From: Oscillospiraceae bacterium
GTDB lineage: Bacteria; Bacillota; Clostridia; Oscillospirales; Oscillospiraceae
Direction of reading: 5' to 3'
Length of the DNA: 37,211 bases
Assembly (NCBI GenBank): GCA_017516925.1
Contig: JAFXAQ010000045.1
Coordinates: 1 to 37,211 of the forward strand
Shown here: positions 7,111 through 14,903 of the stretch, piece by piece
Layout: each line of letters starts with the position of its first letter
Position numbering within the stretch: position 1 is the first letter of the stretch
Made by a program: the position numbers and the translations under genes
Notes under the pieces: model-generated
The model's database searches: none
The model's input: only the letters and a program-made list of their open reading frames with translations
Told to the model about the DNA's origin: nothing

Positions 7111-9052
7111 TGCCTTCCTGGAGGCTGGGCTGGTTGGTGGGCAGGCGGAGGAACACACGGCGGAAGTACAGGGAATGGTCAAAGTAGCGCTCGATTTCGA
7201 ATTCGTGGACGCCAAAGCGCTTGGCAAATTCCCGGGATTCCAGCCAGGCTTCCTCATTCTTGTTCTGGCAGCGCAGGGTCATCACGTCAATGACGCCCTG
7301 GATGTACTCCTTCTGCAGCTCCAGCAGACGCCAGGAGATACGCTGGGGACGGGTGGGGCAGACACGGTGGGCCTGACCCAAGGGCTCTGCCCGGGCAATG
7401 ATTGCCTTCAGCTTGTCAAAGACCTCCAGCATAGCCTCGTTGAGGTAGGCGTGGGGGGTATCGGGCAATCTTCTGCCACCGGCAAGGTAGGGGAACAAAT
7501 CCAGCTCCAGAATGTCCTGATAGAACTTCAGGGCCTCCTGCCAGTCCTGGCCGTAGGCGTGCTTGTAATAATCCTCCACCAGGTCCTCAAACTTGACAGA
7601 CTTGTTCAGCAGAGTTTCCGCGTACACGTAAATTGCCAGACCGTTGGGCCAGAAGGAACGCTGAGAGCCGTCCTCCACGTAGCCGTCCAGACCCATATAC
7701 TTCAGGCTCAGGATGTCCTCGTACACACGGCGGGCAATGTACAGACCGGTGAGGTCGTCGCACTGGTGGCGCCAGAAGTGGTACTCGTAGCTGAAGGTGG
7801 GACCCTTCCAGCTTTCCTGCCACTTACGAAGCAGCGCCAGGTGGTCCATAGCGGTTTTGGGGGTGAGCCAGGCATTGCGCACATAGGGCTCCGGATCAGG
7901 AATGGGGTCGCCCTCTACCACGGAGGAGCAGTAGCTTCTGTGGATGGGGGCGTACAGCAGGGAGAAACGGGTGGAGTTCTTGATCTTCTCCTGCAGGGGG
8001 GCAAAGAGGGTGTCTACGTAGCAGATGAACACGATGCGGGTGTCCAGACCCTCGGCGGTGAGCATTTCATCCAGCTCGTTCATAATCATCAGGTAGTAGT
8101 CAGAGGGGTTCAGCTTCTGACATTCCTCGCACTCGCAGTGGTTCCGGGAGCCGTCAGCCAGCCACACGTGGAGGTAGGTGACGTTGCTTGCCTGCTTGGC
8201 ATAGTTGGTGATGTACCGAGCCATCTGGGTACGGACCCAGGGGGTGGACATACACAAATTGGTGTTCAGGGCGACGTCGCCGTGGAGCTTCCGGACGCCT
8301 TTTTCCAAGGCAATCGCCTGCTGCTGCTTTTCCGTCAGCTGCACAGCATCCTTTTTCCAGCCCAGGGCAGAGTTCAGACCGAAGGGCTCGGCAGTCCAGC
8401 CGTGACCCATATCGTGGAACTGCAGACCACGCTTGGCAATCTCCGCCTCGCACTGGCGCTTCCACTGGAGCACCAGCTCCTGGGGCACAGGCTCCGGAGG
8501 ACGGTTTGCCTCGTTGTGCTGGTGGGCGTAGTAGTAATCATAGTAAATGAAGGGGTTATCGAACTCCAGCATATACACATTGCATTCCTGCTTTGCGTAG
8601 AAGTCGATGGTTTCCAGCATACAGGTCTGGCTTTCCGCGCCCTCGTTACAGTGACCACGGAAGCGGTGGTCCGCCATATGGTGGTACTTCTGGGGGGTGA
8701 TGTCCCGGACGGGCACGTGCTCGCCGTCTACGCCGGGGTAGAGCCAGCGGCAGCCGTTGAGCCGCAGGAAACGGTACACCGCAAAGAGCACACTGCGGGG
8801 GTTGGAGCCTGCCAGGATACCGCCCTTTTCGTCGGTGTCGATATGTACCACGTCGTCCAGCACCGGGTCGGTGGCTTCGCTTTCGATGCCGAAGTCCTCC
8901 AGAAGACCCAGGCGGAAGCCGTCTTGCGCCTCGGGGTTGTAGGCGATTTCGATTTCACCGCACCGGGGCATCAGCATACGCAGGTATTCCTTCAGCTCCT
9001 CGGCGGCAAAGTCCAGCACGTGGTCAGCTCGCAGCTTGTTGATGGTAAACAT
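7106..9052 (-). CDS. DUF4838 glycoside-hydrolase-like protein, 648 aa
   Basis: Predicted cytoplasmic glycosidase-like protein; no signal peptide is visible. An N-terminal alpha-glucuronidase/GH20-type small domain (residues ~10-115) shows FAAEELKEYL, DGFRLGL and GILAGSNPRSVLFAVYRFL with NGCRWLYPG. A DUF4838 TIM-barrel-like domain follows, with NVYMLEFDNPF, FHDMGHGW, LCMSTPWVR, YLHVWLADGSRNHCECEECQ and a helical C-terminal region. The Cys-x-Cys-x2-Cys cluster is typical of the family. Substrate cannot be read from sequence; a glycan or uronic-acid-containing oligosaccharide is likely. AGGAGG lies 5 nt before the ATG. The stop codon is the first codon boundary of a family B repeat, so the terminal Asn comes from it. 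Confidence 0.82.
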   Translation of the reverse strand: MFTINKLRADHVLDFAAEELKEYLRMLMPRCGEIEIAYNPEAQDGFRLGLLEDFGIESEATDPVLDDVVHIDTDEKGGILAGSNPRSVLFAVYRFLRLNGCRWLYPGVDGEHVPVRDITPQKYHHMADHRFRGHCNEGAESQTCMLETIDFYAKQECNVYMLEFDNPFIYYDYYYAHQHNEANRPPEPVPQELVLQWKRQCEAEIAKRGLQFHDMGHGWTAEPFGLNSALGWKKDAVQLTEKQQQAIALEKGVRKLHGDVALNTNLCMSTPWVRTQMARYITNYAKQASNVTYLHVWLADGSRNHCECEECQKLNPSDYYLMIMNELDEMLTAEGLDTRIVFICYVDTLFAPLQEKIKNSTRFSLLYAPIHRSYCSSVVEGDPIPDPEPYVRNAWLTPKTAMDHLALLRKWQESWKGPTFSYEYHFWRHQCDDLTGLYIARRVYEDILSLKYMGLDGYVEDGSQRSFWPNGLAIYVYAETLLNKSVKFEDLVEDYYKHAYGQDWQEALKFYQDILELDLFPYLAGGRRLPDTPHAYLNEAMLEVFDKLKAIIARAEPLGQAHRVCPTRPQRISWRLLELQKEYIQGVIDVMTLRCQNKNEEAWLESREFAKRFGVHEFEIERYFDHSLYFRRVFLRLPTNQPSLQEGN

Positions 9053-9092
9053 AGAAAACCTCCTGTTTCAATTCTCAATTGGTTCTGGGGGT

Positions 9093-9121
9093 ATTATGGC
9101 ATAAATTGGGTTGGAAAGCAA
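9093..9121 (-). promoter_or_regulatory. Sigma-70-type promoter of the DUF4838 gene
   Basis: On the minus strand: TTGCTT (9116-9121), 17-nt spacer, CATAAT (9093-9098), about 40 nt before the start codon. No operator was recognised. Confidence 0.6.
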
Positions 9122-9139
9122 GTGCGTTTTGGAAAATAG

Positions 9140-9168
9140 TTGATTTCGACAAGATATTGTGGTATCAT
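9140..9168 (+). promoter_or_regulatory. Sigma-70-type promoter of the secreted peptidase-like gene
   Basis: TTGATT (9140), 17-nt spacer ending TGTGG, TATCAT (9163). This places the whole family A copy 3 in a 5' leader of roughly 225 nt ahead of the TTG start at 9402. Confidence 0.55.
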
Positions 9169-9173
9169 TCTAT

Positions 9174-9348
9174 TCGGCGATATTTTTGCTTCGCAAAATC
9201 GGTATATTTGCCGTACGGCAAATTCGATATATGCCTTCGGCATTCGATATGATATAAATCTCGTTTGCGCAGCAAACATATCGAGTGCGCAGCACATATC
9301 GAGCCGCTTTGCGGCATATCGAAAATCTCGCAAGAGATTTATATCGAC
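9174..9348 (+). repeat. Multi-hairpin repeat family A, copy 3 (variant, in a 5' leader)
   Basis: Hairpins ttttgcttcgcaaaa, atttgccgtacggcaaat and atgccttcggcat are separated by CGATAT-type words. Then come gtttgcgcagcaaac, gtgcgcagcac, gccgctttgcggc and aaatctcgcaagagattt separated by ATATCGA. The conserved GGAGCTATATC core is missing, and a further hairpin gggcaagc-gtt-gcttgccc follows at 9350-9368. It lies upstream of a gene rather than after a stop. Confidence 0.75.
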
Positions 9349-9401
9349 AGGGCAAGCGTTGCTTGCCCGCATAATGACAGGAACGGAAGGAGGGCATTGC
9401 T

Positions 9402-10910
9402 TTGAAGCGTTTGATAGCCCTGTGTCTTTGTCTGGTGCTGCTGCTGGCGGCGGTGCCTGCAGCGCAGGCGGATTCCCAGAGCAGACAGGTCTATATGCGT
9501 GAGCTGGCGGACCGGGTCTTTGCCCAGTGCCTTGCCAACTCCGGAAGAACGTCCTTCCACGGCTACTGCGGCGCCTACGTTGCCCATCAGCTCCAGGCCC
9601 TGGGTGTCACCGCCTGGCGGTCCTCCCGGAACGGTAACGAATATTTTGACTACTACAGCAATGTGACCAAGACCTCCGGCGGCTACTACCCCGTGTCCTA
9701 CAGCGCGGCAGAGTACACCCTGGAGGCGGGACTGAATTATATCACCAATTACGGCACCAAGGATGTGCGCAATATCCTCATCGGCTTTCAGTGGACCAAC
9801 ACCGAGGCCGGAGCCAAGTACGGTCATGTGATGCTGATTTACGGCATTTACGACGGGGTGGTGTACTTCTCGGAAAGCTACCCCATTTATCTGGACGGCG
9901 CCCATCAGGAGGGTGAGCTGGTCACCTGCTCCATCGCCCGGTTTGCCAAGTCCTACGGCGCCTGGACAGAGTATGAGGGTATGGTGGTCTTTGACGGCAA
10001 GACCTACATAGACAGCTGCGAAATGCTGGGCACCAATCTGGTGCTCCAGACCCGGTTTGACACCAGATTGCGCTCTATGCCCTGTATGGTGGGAGAAAAC
10101 CGCTGCGAAAAGGGTCGCTTTGTGGGCGCAGGAGAACGGCTTCAGGCCATTGCGGTGGTGAAAAATCCCCAGGGGGAAAGCTTCTACCGGCTCAACGACG
10201 GCACCTACGTTGCTGCCAATGCGGTGGGCGTTGTCCGGTGCAACGGCGAGGATATGTACATTGACGATTTGGAGATTCCCGACACCGCCCAGGTGGGGGA
10301 GGAAATCGAGCTCTCCGGTACGGTGAAAAACCGGTATGCCCGGGCGGCTACCCTGTCGGTGTGCGTGGAGGACAGCCAGGGCAATATGATGTTCCTGGAG
10401 GAAATGCAGTGCGAGGGCTTTGACTTTCAGCTGGGAGCGCTGAACAGGCAAATTCAGTTCAAGAGCCTGCCTGCGGGGGTGTACTCCGTGAAGGTGTACG
10501 GCGAAACCGCCTGCCCCACGGCGGAGGGCATTACCCGGTACGGACGGGCTTGTCTGGGCGGCAGGTACCTGGTGGTGGGGGATGTGACAACCGAGCAGAC
10601 CCTGGGCGCCATCAACCCCTATGTGGAGCGTCCCACCGACGGCTGGCACTACGATGACGGCTGGATGTACTATGAAAATGACCAGCGGCAGGTGGGCTGG
10701 ATAAGCTCCTGCGGCGTGGATTATTACCTGAACCGGGAGGGGCGTGCCCTGACCAACTGGAACTGGGTGGACGGCGCACTGCGGTACTTTACCGACACCG
10801 GCGCTATGCTGAAAAACACCGAGATTTGGTTTGACGAGGTGTGCTACCGGATTGACGAAAATGGCGTGGCTAACGCTGTGCCTGCGGAGCAGGGCACAGC
10901 GCCCAACTAA
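9402..10910 (+). CDS. Secreted CHAP/NlpC-like cysteine hydrolase with wall-binding repeats, 502 aa
   Basis: Exported protein. The signal peptide is residues 1-23 (hydrophobic CLCLVLLLAAVPAAQA, then DS). An N-terminal papain-like amidase region has a candidate catalytic Cys56 (GYCGAYVAHQL) and His142 (YGHVMLIYGIYDGVVYF), the CHAP/NlpC-P60 arrangement. An SH3-like segment follows (~225-280), then an Ig-like region (~285-375) and C-terminal cell-wall-binding repeats (GWHYDDGWMYYEN, NREGRALTNW, TDTGAMLKN). The start is TTG at 9402 with AAGGAGGG 7 nt upstream. The terminal Asn and the TAA come from the following family B repeat. The hydrolase call rests on the Cys/His pattern and is tentative; the secreted wall-associated location is well supported. 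Confidence 0.75.
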   Translation: MKRLIALCLCLVLLLAAVPAAQADSQSRQVYMRELADRVFAQCLANSGRTSFHGYCGAYVAHQLQALGVTAWRSSRNGNEYFDYYSNVTKTSGGYYPVSYSAAEYTLEAGLNYITNYGTKDVRNILIGFQWTNTEAGAKYGHVMLIYGIYDGVVYFSESYPIYLDGAHQEGELVTCSIARFAKSYGAWTEYEGMVVFDGKTYIDSCEMLGTNLVLQTRFDTRLRSMPCMVGENRCEKGRFVGAGERLQAIAVVKNPQGESFYRLNDGTYVAANAVGVVRCNGEDMYIDDLEIPDTAQVGEEIELSGTVKNRYARAATLSVCVEDSQGNMMFLEEMQCEGFDFQLGALNRQIQFKSLPAGVYSVKVYGETACPTAEGITRYGRACLGGRYLVVGDVTTEQTLGAINPYVERPTDGWHYDDGWMYYENDQRQVGWISSCGVDYYLNREGRALTNWNWVDGALRYFTDTGAMLKNTEIWFDEVCYRIDENGVANAVPAEQGTAPN

Positions 10911-11075
10911 GTTTGCCCTGACGGGCAAGTGAAGTTGCCTGACGGCAGTGAAGTTACTTCGTAGTGAAGTTTACTTTGTAAATGTTTTTAGGCAAACTTA
11001 ACTTCACTTTTGCCGCAAGGCAAAAACTTCACTGTGGAACACAACTTCACTGCAAACTGTAAGGTTGCAACTTAA
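10906..11075 (+). repeat. Multi-hairpin repeat family B, copy 2
   Basis: Starts AACTAAGTTTGCC with TAA as the stop of the upstream gene. Left hairpins tgccctgacgggca, gcctgacggc, acttcgt and tactttgtaa are separated by AGTGAAGTT. The core has TTTTTAGGCAAACTTAACTT. Right hairpins tttgccgcaaggcaaa, gtggaacac and gcaaactg... are separated by AACTTCACT. Confidence 0.85.
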
Positions 11076-11076
11076 C

Positions 11077-11111
11077 AAAGCAGAACTGATGTTATCAGTT
11101 CTGCTTTTTTT
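11077..11111 (+). terminator. Rho-independent terminator
   Basis: Stem AAAGCAGAACTGAT / ATCAGTTCTGCTTT with a GTT loop and a run of T. It ends the secreted-protein transcript just beyond the family B repeat. Confidence 0.85.
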
Positions 11112-11262
11112 AATGCAAAATGCATAATGCATAGTGCAAAGTGAAGGTGTCCGCAAAGCGGACGGATTGAAATAGAGACGGATTCCTCCCCTTCGACTTC
11201 GCTCAGGGTCGGAATGACAGGGGAAGTTTGGAAAGTAATACCGTAATTTTGCATTTTGCGCT
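11111..11262 (+). mobile_element. MITE-like element with TGCAAAA-type arms, copy 1
   Basis: Left arm of AATGCAAAATGC words and right arm of GCATTTTGC words. The inside holds the GTGTCCGCAAAGCGGAC head, GACGGATTGA, and one CTTCGACTTCGCTCAGGGTC unit. Positions 11147-11259 match 12109-12221 at 110 of 113 bases. No gene is inside. The stretch 11263-11431 shows no convincing gene. Confidence 0.75.
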
Positions 11263-11431
11263 TAAAAACCGGAGGTTTTGTAAAATTGCACAAAGCCGGG
11301 GGAATTTGGGAGCTGGAAATATTGGAAAATGTTTTGGAAGTTTGGTGATTTGCTGTGAATTGCTGTGTTTGCAATGCTAAAAGTGTGTTTTTAGGTTACA
11401 AATTGACGTTCCAGGGTCGGGAAGACATAGG

Positions 11432-11461
11432 CGAACATATGTTTATGAAAAGAGGTATAAT
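11432..11461 (+). promoter_or_regulatory. LexA-like box with a TATAAT -10 before the phage module
   Basis: CGAACATATGTTTA (11432-11445) matches 13 of 14 positions of the Gram-positive LexA consensus CGAACRNRYGTTYC. TATAAT at 11456-11461 lies 17 nt after GAACAT inside the box, so LexA bound here would cover the -35. A TTGACG at 11403 is also present. It points toward terS at 11788, with a family C repeat in the leader. Confidence 0.5.
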
Positions 11462-11470
11462 AGAGGCACA

Positions 11471-11727
11471 GAGAATTGATGGACATCAATTCTCAATGAA
11501 TTGCCCTGTGGGCATGAATTGGCTGTGCCATGAATTGCCTTCGGCATGAATTGTGCCTTACGGCACATTATTTTGGGGCAATTCAAATCATGGGGAGCGA
11601 TAGGAGCGCCGCCGGAGGCGGATGAAGCGACTTGAGCGAGTGGCAGCGGTCTGCAGGGAGCAAGCCAACTTTGTCTGGCGCAGCTACCGCAGGGTACCGC
11701 AACAGGAAAGTAGCGAGAAATCATGGG
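11471..11727 (+). repeat. Multi-hairpin repeat family C, copy 1, with an extra insert
   Basis: The first hairpin is gagaattgat-ggac-atcaattctc. Then gccctgtgggc, ggctgtgcc, gccttcggc and gtgccttacggcac are separated by ATGAATT. The core is ATTATTTTGGGGCAATTC, then AAATCATGG. Compared with copy 2, the hairpin starting GGAGCGA is split by about 110 bp of unrelated sequence (11604-11711) before AGCGAGAAATCATGG resumes. Confidence 0.8.
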
Positions 11728-11781
11728 GGGATGCGGGACGGGAAACCCGTCCCCTACAGCCTCGCAATGACGGAGGTGTGA
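11728..11781 (+). repeat. Family D repeat directly before terS
   Basis: Contains gacggg-aaa-cccgtc, CCCTACA and CGCAATGACGGAGG, as in the units at 6368, 18371 and 33943. It places a TGA 7 nt before the terS start, in the same frame, separating terS from anything upstream. Confidence 0.7.
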
Positions 11782-11787
11782 GGGGAA

Positions 11788-12132
11788 ATGCGGTTAAATA
11801 AGAAGAATATTTTGAAGCAGCTGTGGGCAGTGGCTACCGCAGACCCCTCGGCGGCGGTTTCGGTGGTGGATGGGGATTTGGTGCTCACCAACTCGCAGGA
11901 CTGGCCGGAGGCGGTGCGTTTGGCGGTGGCGGGGGTAGAGAAGTCCGGAGGCAACGTGAAGATTAAGTTTTACGACAAGCTGAAGGCATTGGAGCTGCTG
12001 GGAAAGCATTTGGGGCTGTTTGAGAAGGCGGCGGAAACGGACGACAAGGCGGAGAGCCTTTTGGAGCAGTTGTTGGAAGAAATGCATAATGCAGAATGCA
12101 AAATGGATGTGTCCGCAAAGCGGACGGATTGA
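11788..12132 (+). CDS. Terminase small subunit-like protein, apparently lacking its N-terminal HTH, 114 aa
   Basis: DNA-recognition subunit of the phage packaging motor. The protein matches only the C-terminal half of Terminase_2/XtmA-type small subunits: NILKQLWAVATADP, an acidic variable part, then the diagnostic KIKFYDKLKALELLGKHLGLF segment. The helix-turn-helix expected before it is absent, and repeats C and D occupy that position. The last residues (about the final 16, ending SAKRTD) are translated from the following MITE-like element, which also supplies the stop. It may be a damaged gene, or a shortened one that still works with terL. AGGGGA precedes the ATG. Confidence 0.7.
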   Translation: MRLNKKNILKQLWAVATADPSAAVSVVDGDLVLTNSQDWPEAVRLAVAGVEKSGGNVKIKFYDKLKALELLGKHLGLFEKAAETDDKAESLLEQLLEEMHNAECKMDVSAKRTD

Positions 12133-12240
12133 AATAGAGACGGATTCCTCCCCTTCGACTTCGCTCAGGGTCGGAATGACAGGGGAAGCTTGGAAAGCAA
12201 TACCATAATTTTGCATTTTGCACTTTGCATTTTGCATTTA
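12081..12240 (+). mobile_element. MITE-like element with TGCAAAA-type arms, copy 2
   Basis: Left arm AATGCATAATGCAGAATGC; right arm of repeated GCATTTTGC and GCACTTTGC words. The interior is nearly identical to copy 1, with the same head hairpin and CTTCGACTTCGCTCAGGGTC unit. The left end overlaps the terS coding sequence and the right end stops just before the terL ribosome binding site. Confidence 0.8.
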
Positions 12241-12256
12241 ACAAATGGGGGATTTT

Positions 12257-13432
12257 ATGGGGTTTAGTGAAAAGCAATTACGGGTGATGACCTGGTGGAA
12301 AGAGGATTATGACGGCATTATCTGTGACGGCGCTATCCGCGCCGGTAAGACCTACAGTATGTGCTGCGGATTTTTCCTGTGGAGTATGAGCCGGTTCCAA
12401 AATCAGGTGTTTGCCCTGTGCGGGAAAACTGTGGGGTCTCTCAGGCGGAACATTGTTTTGCATTTGTCTCAGTGGCTGGGGCGGGATTTTCAAATCACGG
12501 AGAACCGGGGGGAAAACAAGCTGACGGTGCGTCTGGGCAGCCGGGAAAATGTGTACTACCTTTTTGGAGGGCAGGACGAAGGCTCCTATATGCTCATACA
12601 GGGCATTACCCTGGCAGGGGTGCTGCTGGATGAGGTGGCGCTGATGCCCAAAAGCTTTGTGGAGCAGGCCTGCGCAAGGTGCTCGGTGGAGGGGTCGAAG
12701 ATGTGGTTCAACTGCAATCCCGGCTCCCCGGAGCATTGGTTTTACAAGGCGTGGGTGCTGGGGGCGGCGGAGAAAAATGTGCTGCGGCTGCATTTTACCA
12801 TGGGGGACAACCCGGGACTGTCGGAAAGCGTGCGACAGCGGTATGAAACCCTTTACACCGGGGTGTTTTACCGGCGGTACATTCTGGGTCAGTGGTGTCA
12901 GGCAGAGGGGCTTGTGTATGCTTTCGACGAAAATCGACATATTTCGACGTTTTCTCCGGAGGGGGGCAGGTACTACATTTCCGTGGACTACGGCACCCAG
13001 AACCCTTTTTCTGCGGGGCTGTGGTGTGTTGCCGGGGGGAAGGCATACCGGCTCCGGGAGTTTTACCACAACGGACGGGAAACGGGCAGCCGCACCGACG
13101 AGGAATACTACCGGGAGCTGGAAGCCCTGGCGGGGGAAAAACCTGTGGAGGCGGTGGTGATTGACCCCTCCGCTGCCAGCCTGATTACCCTGCTGCGGCG
13201 GAAAGGGCGGTTCCGGGTAAAGAAGGCGAAAAATAAGGTGCTTCCGGGAATTCGGCTGGTTTCTTCCCTTTTGCAGCAGGAGAAAATTCTGTTTTCTCCG
13301 GATTGCAAGGATGCTATCCGGGAGTTTGGGCTGTACCGGTGGGAAGAGACCGGGGATGTGCCGGTGAAGGAAAATGACCACGCAATGGATGATGTGCGGT
13401 ACTTTTGTGCCACCGTTCTGGCACGGAATTGA
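12257..13432 (+). CDS. Phage terminase large subunit, 391 aa
   Basis: ATPase-nuclease that drives DNA into the procapsid (PBSX/Terminase_3-like). Walker A is GAIRAGKT at 25-32 and Walker B VLLDE at 122-126, followed by a coupling segment and FNCNPGSPEHWFY. The RNase H-like nuclease carries acidic residues D244 (SVDYGTQNP), D303 (VIDPSA) and D378/D379 (HAMDDVRYF). All catalytic positions look intact. ATG 12257 is preferred over ATG 12245 because GGGGGA sits 4 nt before it and the family starts at FSEKQ. The TGA stop lies in the first hairpin of a family C repeat. Confidence 0.93.
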   Translation: MGFSEKQLRVMTWWKEDYDGIICDGAIRAGKTYSMCCGFFLWSMSRFQNQVFALCGKTVGSLRRNIVLHLSQWLGRDFQITENRGENKLTVRLGSRENVYYLFGGQDEGSYMLIQGITLAGVLLDEVALMPKSFVEQACARCSVEGSKMWFNCNPGSPEHWFYKAWVLGAAEKNVLRLHFTMGDNPGLSESVRQRYETLYTGVFYRRYILGQWCQAEGLVYAFDENRHISTFSPEGGRYYISVDYGTQNPFSAGLWCVAGGKAYRLREFYHNGRETGSRTDEEYYRELEALAGEKPVEAVVIDPSAASLITLLRRKGRFRVKKAKNKVLPGIRLVSSLLQQEKILFSPDCKDAIREFGLYRWEETGDVPVKENDHAMDDVRYFCATVLARN

Positions 13433-13606
13433 CTGTTGTCAATTCCAATGAATTGCCCTTACGGGCATGAATTGGCATAGCCATGAATTGCCTACGGCAT
13501 GAATTGTGCCTTACGGCACATTATTTTGGGGCAATTCAAATCATGGAGCGAAGCGAGAAATCATGGGGCGAAGCCCCAATTCATGATGCGAAGCATCAAA
13601 TCATTG
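13425..13606 (+). repeat. Multi-hairpin repeat family C, copy 2
   Basis: First hairpin ggaattgac-tgtt-gtcaattcc, holding the terL stop TGA (13430-13432). Then gcccttacgggc, ggcatagcc, gcctacggc and gtgccttacggcac are separated by ATGAATT. After the core ATTATTTTGGGGCAATTC come ggagcgaagcgag, ggggcgaagcccc and gatgcgaagcatc separated by AAATCAT or AATTCAT. It ends where the portal ribosome binding site begins. Confidence 0.85.
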
Positions 13607-13616
13607 GAGGAACATT

Positions 13617-14903
13617 ATGGAAATTTTGAATTATGAGAGTGCGTTTGGTTCTGAGGATGTGTCCTCGGAAAAGATGCAGGCGGCGGTGGAAAAGTGGTTC
13701 CGGCTGTATTATCGGGACAAGGTGGAGGAGGGGCTTGACCCCTGTCAGCGGATTGCCTACACGGTGGTGTCCAAGCTGGTGCGGTGGGTCTTTGCCGAGT
13801 ACAAGGCCTCTGCCGGGGAGGATTTTGCCAAGGCGCTGTTGCAGCAGCTGGACGAGTGCCGGGTGGCGGCGGTGCAGATGGCGCTGATTGGCGGTGAGTG
13901 CTACATAAAGCCGGTGTTTACCGGCAAGGGCTTTTCCTTCCGTCCGGTGCCCCGGAACCGGATTTTGGTTTTCGGCAGAGATGCCCAGGGAGAGCCCACA
14001 GATGTGGGCACTGTGGAGCAGTCCTCCTTTGGGGGCTGGTACTACACGCTGCTGGAGCGCCGGTATCTGACGGAGGGGTATCTGACGGTGGAAAACCGGC
14101 TGTTTCGCAGCAGGTATGCCGGGGTGCTGGGCTTTGAGGTGGCGCTGGACAGCCATCCGGCTTACCGGGAGTTTTTGCCCAGCTACACCTTCCGGGAAAG
14201 ACTTGGCTCGGTGGGGCTGGTGCGGATGAAAACACCCCAGCTCAACTGCGTGGACGGCTCTTGTGAGGGGGTCAGCGTCTATGCCCCGGCGGCGGGGCTG
14301 ATTGATGCCATTGACCGGAACGAATATCTGCTTGGCGGTGAGTTTGAACGGGGGCAGAGCCGGGTGTTTGCCTCCCGGGATTTATTGCGGGAGGATGGCT
14401 TGCAGGACAACCTGTTTGTGGGTCTGGATGAGGACCCGGAGCTGGTGGGACTGACGGTGTTTGCCCCGGAGCTTCGGCATCAGGCATTTCTGGAGCGCAA
14501 GCGGGAGTACCTGCGGAACGTGGAGGCGGTGATTGGGCTGCAAAGGGGCGTTCTTAGCGATGTGTCCAATATGCAGCGCACGGCTACGGAGATTTCTGCC
14601 ACCGCTGCGGAGCACTGTCTGACGGTGATGGATTTTCAGCGGATGTGGGAGGAGGCTGTGCAGCAGGCGCTTTCTCTGTGCGCAGCGCTGGGGCAGCTTT
14701 ACGGTCTGCCCGAAAGTGATGTGACGGTGGCATTTGACTGGGGCAACGGGGTCCTCTACGACGAGGAAAAGCTGTGGCAGGAGTACAAGGATATGGTGGA
14801 CCGGGGGCTGCTGGCGCCGGAGGTGGCGCTGGGCTGGCGGTTTAATCTGCCCAGCGATACCCAGGAGCAGAGGGAATATATCAGGAAAAAGTATATGCGT
14901 TGA
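13617..14903 (+). CDS. Phage portal protein, 428 aa
   Basis: Ring protein at the unique capsid vertex through which DNA enters and to which the tail joins. Size, position right after terL and pattern fit the SPP1 Gp6-like portal family: an N-terminal helical part with YRDKVEEGLDPCQRIAYTVVSKLVRWVF, a beta-rich wing (ECYIKPVFTGKGFSFRPVPRN), a conserved DAIDRNEYLLGGEFERGQSRVF segment, and a long C-terminal helix with LQRGVLSDVSNMQRTATEIS. GGAGG lies 7 nt before ATG. The TGA stop is the first base group of the following repeat arm (TTGAAAGTGG). Confidence 0.82.
   Translation: MEILNYESAFGSEDVSSEKMQAAVEKWFRLYYRDKVEEGLDPCQRIAYTVVSKLVRWVFAEYKASAGEDFAKALLQQLDECRVAAVQMALIGGECYIKPVFTGKGFSFRPVPRNRILVFGRDAQGEPTDVGTVEQSSFGGWYYTLLERRYLTEGYLTVENRLFRSRYAGVLGFEVALDSHPAYREFLPSYTFRERLGSVGLVRMKTPQLNCVDGSCEGVSVYAPAAGLIDAIDRNEYLLGGEFERGQSRVFASRDLLREDGLQDNLFVGLDEDPELVGLTVFAPELRHQAFLERKREYLRNVEAVIGLQRGVLSDVSNMQRTATEISATAAEHCLTVMDFQRMWEEAVQQALSLCAALGQLYGLPESDVTVAFDWGNGVLYDEEKLWQEYKDMVDRGLLAPEVALGWRFNLPSDTQEQREYIRKKYMR

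Noticed and set aside
7175-9139. 654-aa plus-strand frame across the DUF4838 gene
   Set aside because: Shadow frame: Val/Leu/Gln/His-rich, no motifs, while the minus strand has AGGAGG, a promoter and DUF4838 motifs.
9339-10928. 529-aa minus-strand frame opposite the secreted peptidase-like gene
   Set aside because: Shadow frame; the plus strand has a signal peptide, ribosome binding site and wall-binding repeats.
11355-11549. 64-aa plus-strand frame over the LexA-like box
   Set aside because: No ribosome binding site, it runs into the family C repeat, and its sequence resembles no family.
11632-11778. Frame with an AATAGYRNRKVARNHG stretch as the missing terS helix-turn-helix
   Set aside because: Stops on both sides, no start site, and its edges coincide with a hairpin split in family C, so a nested repeat is more likely; kept only as a low-interest finding.
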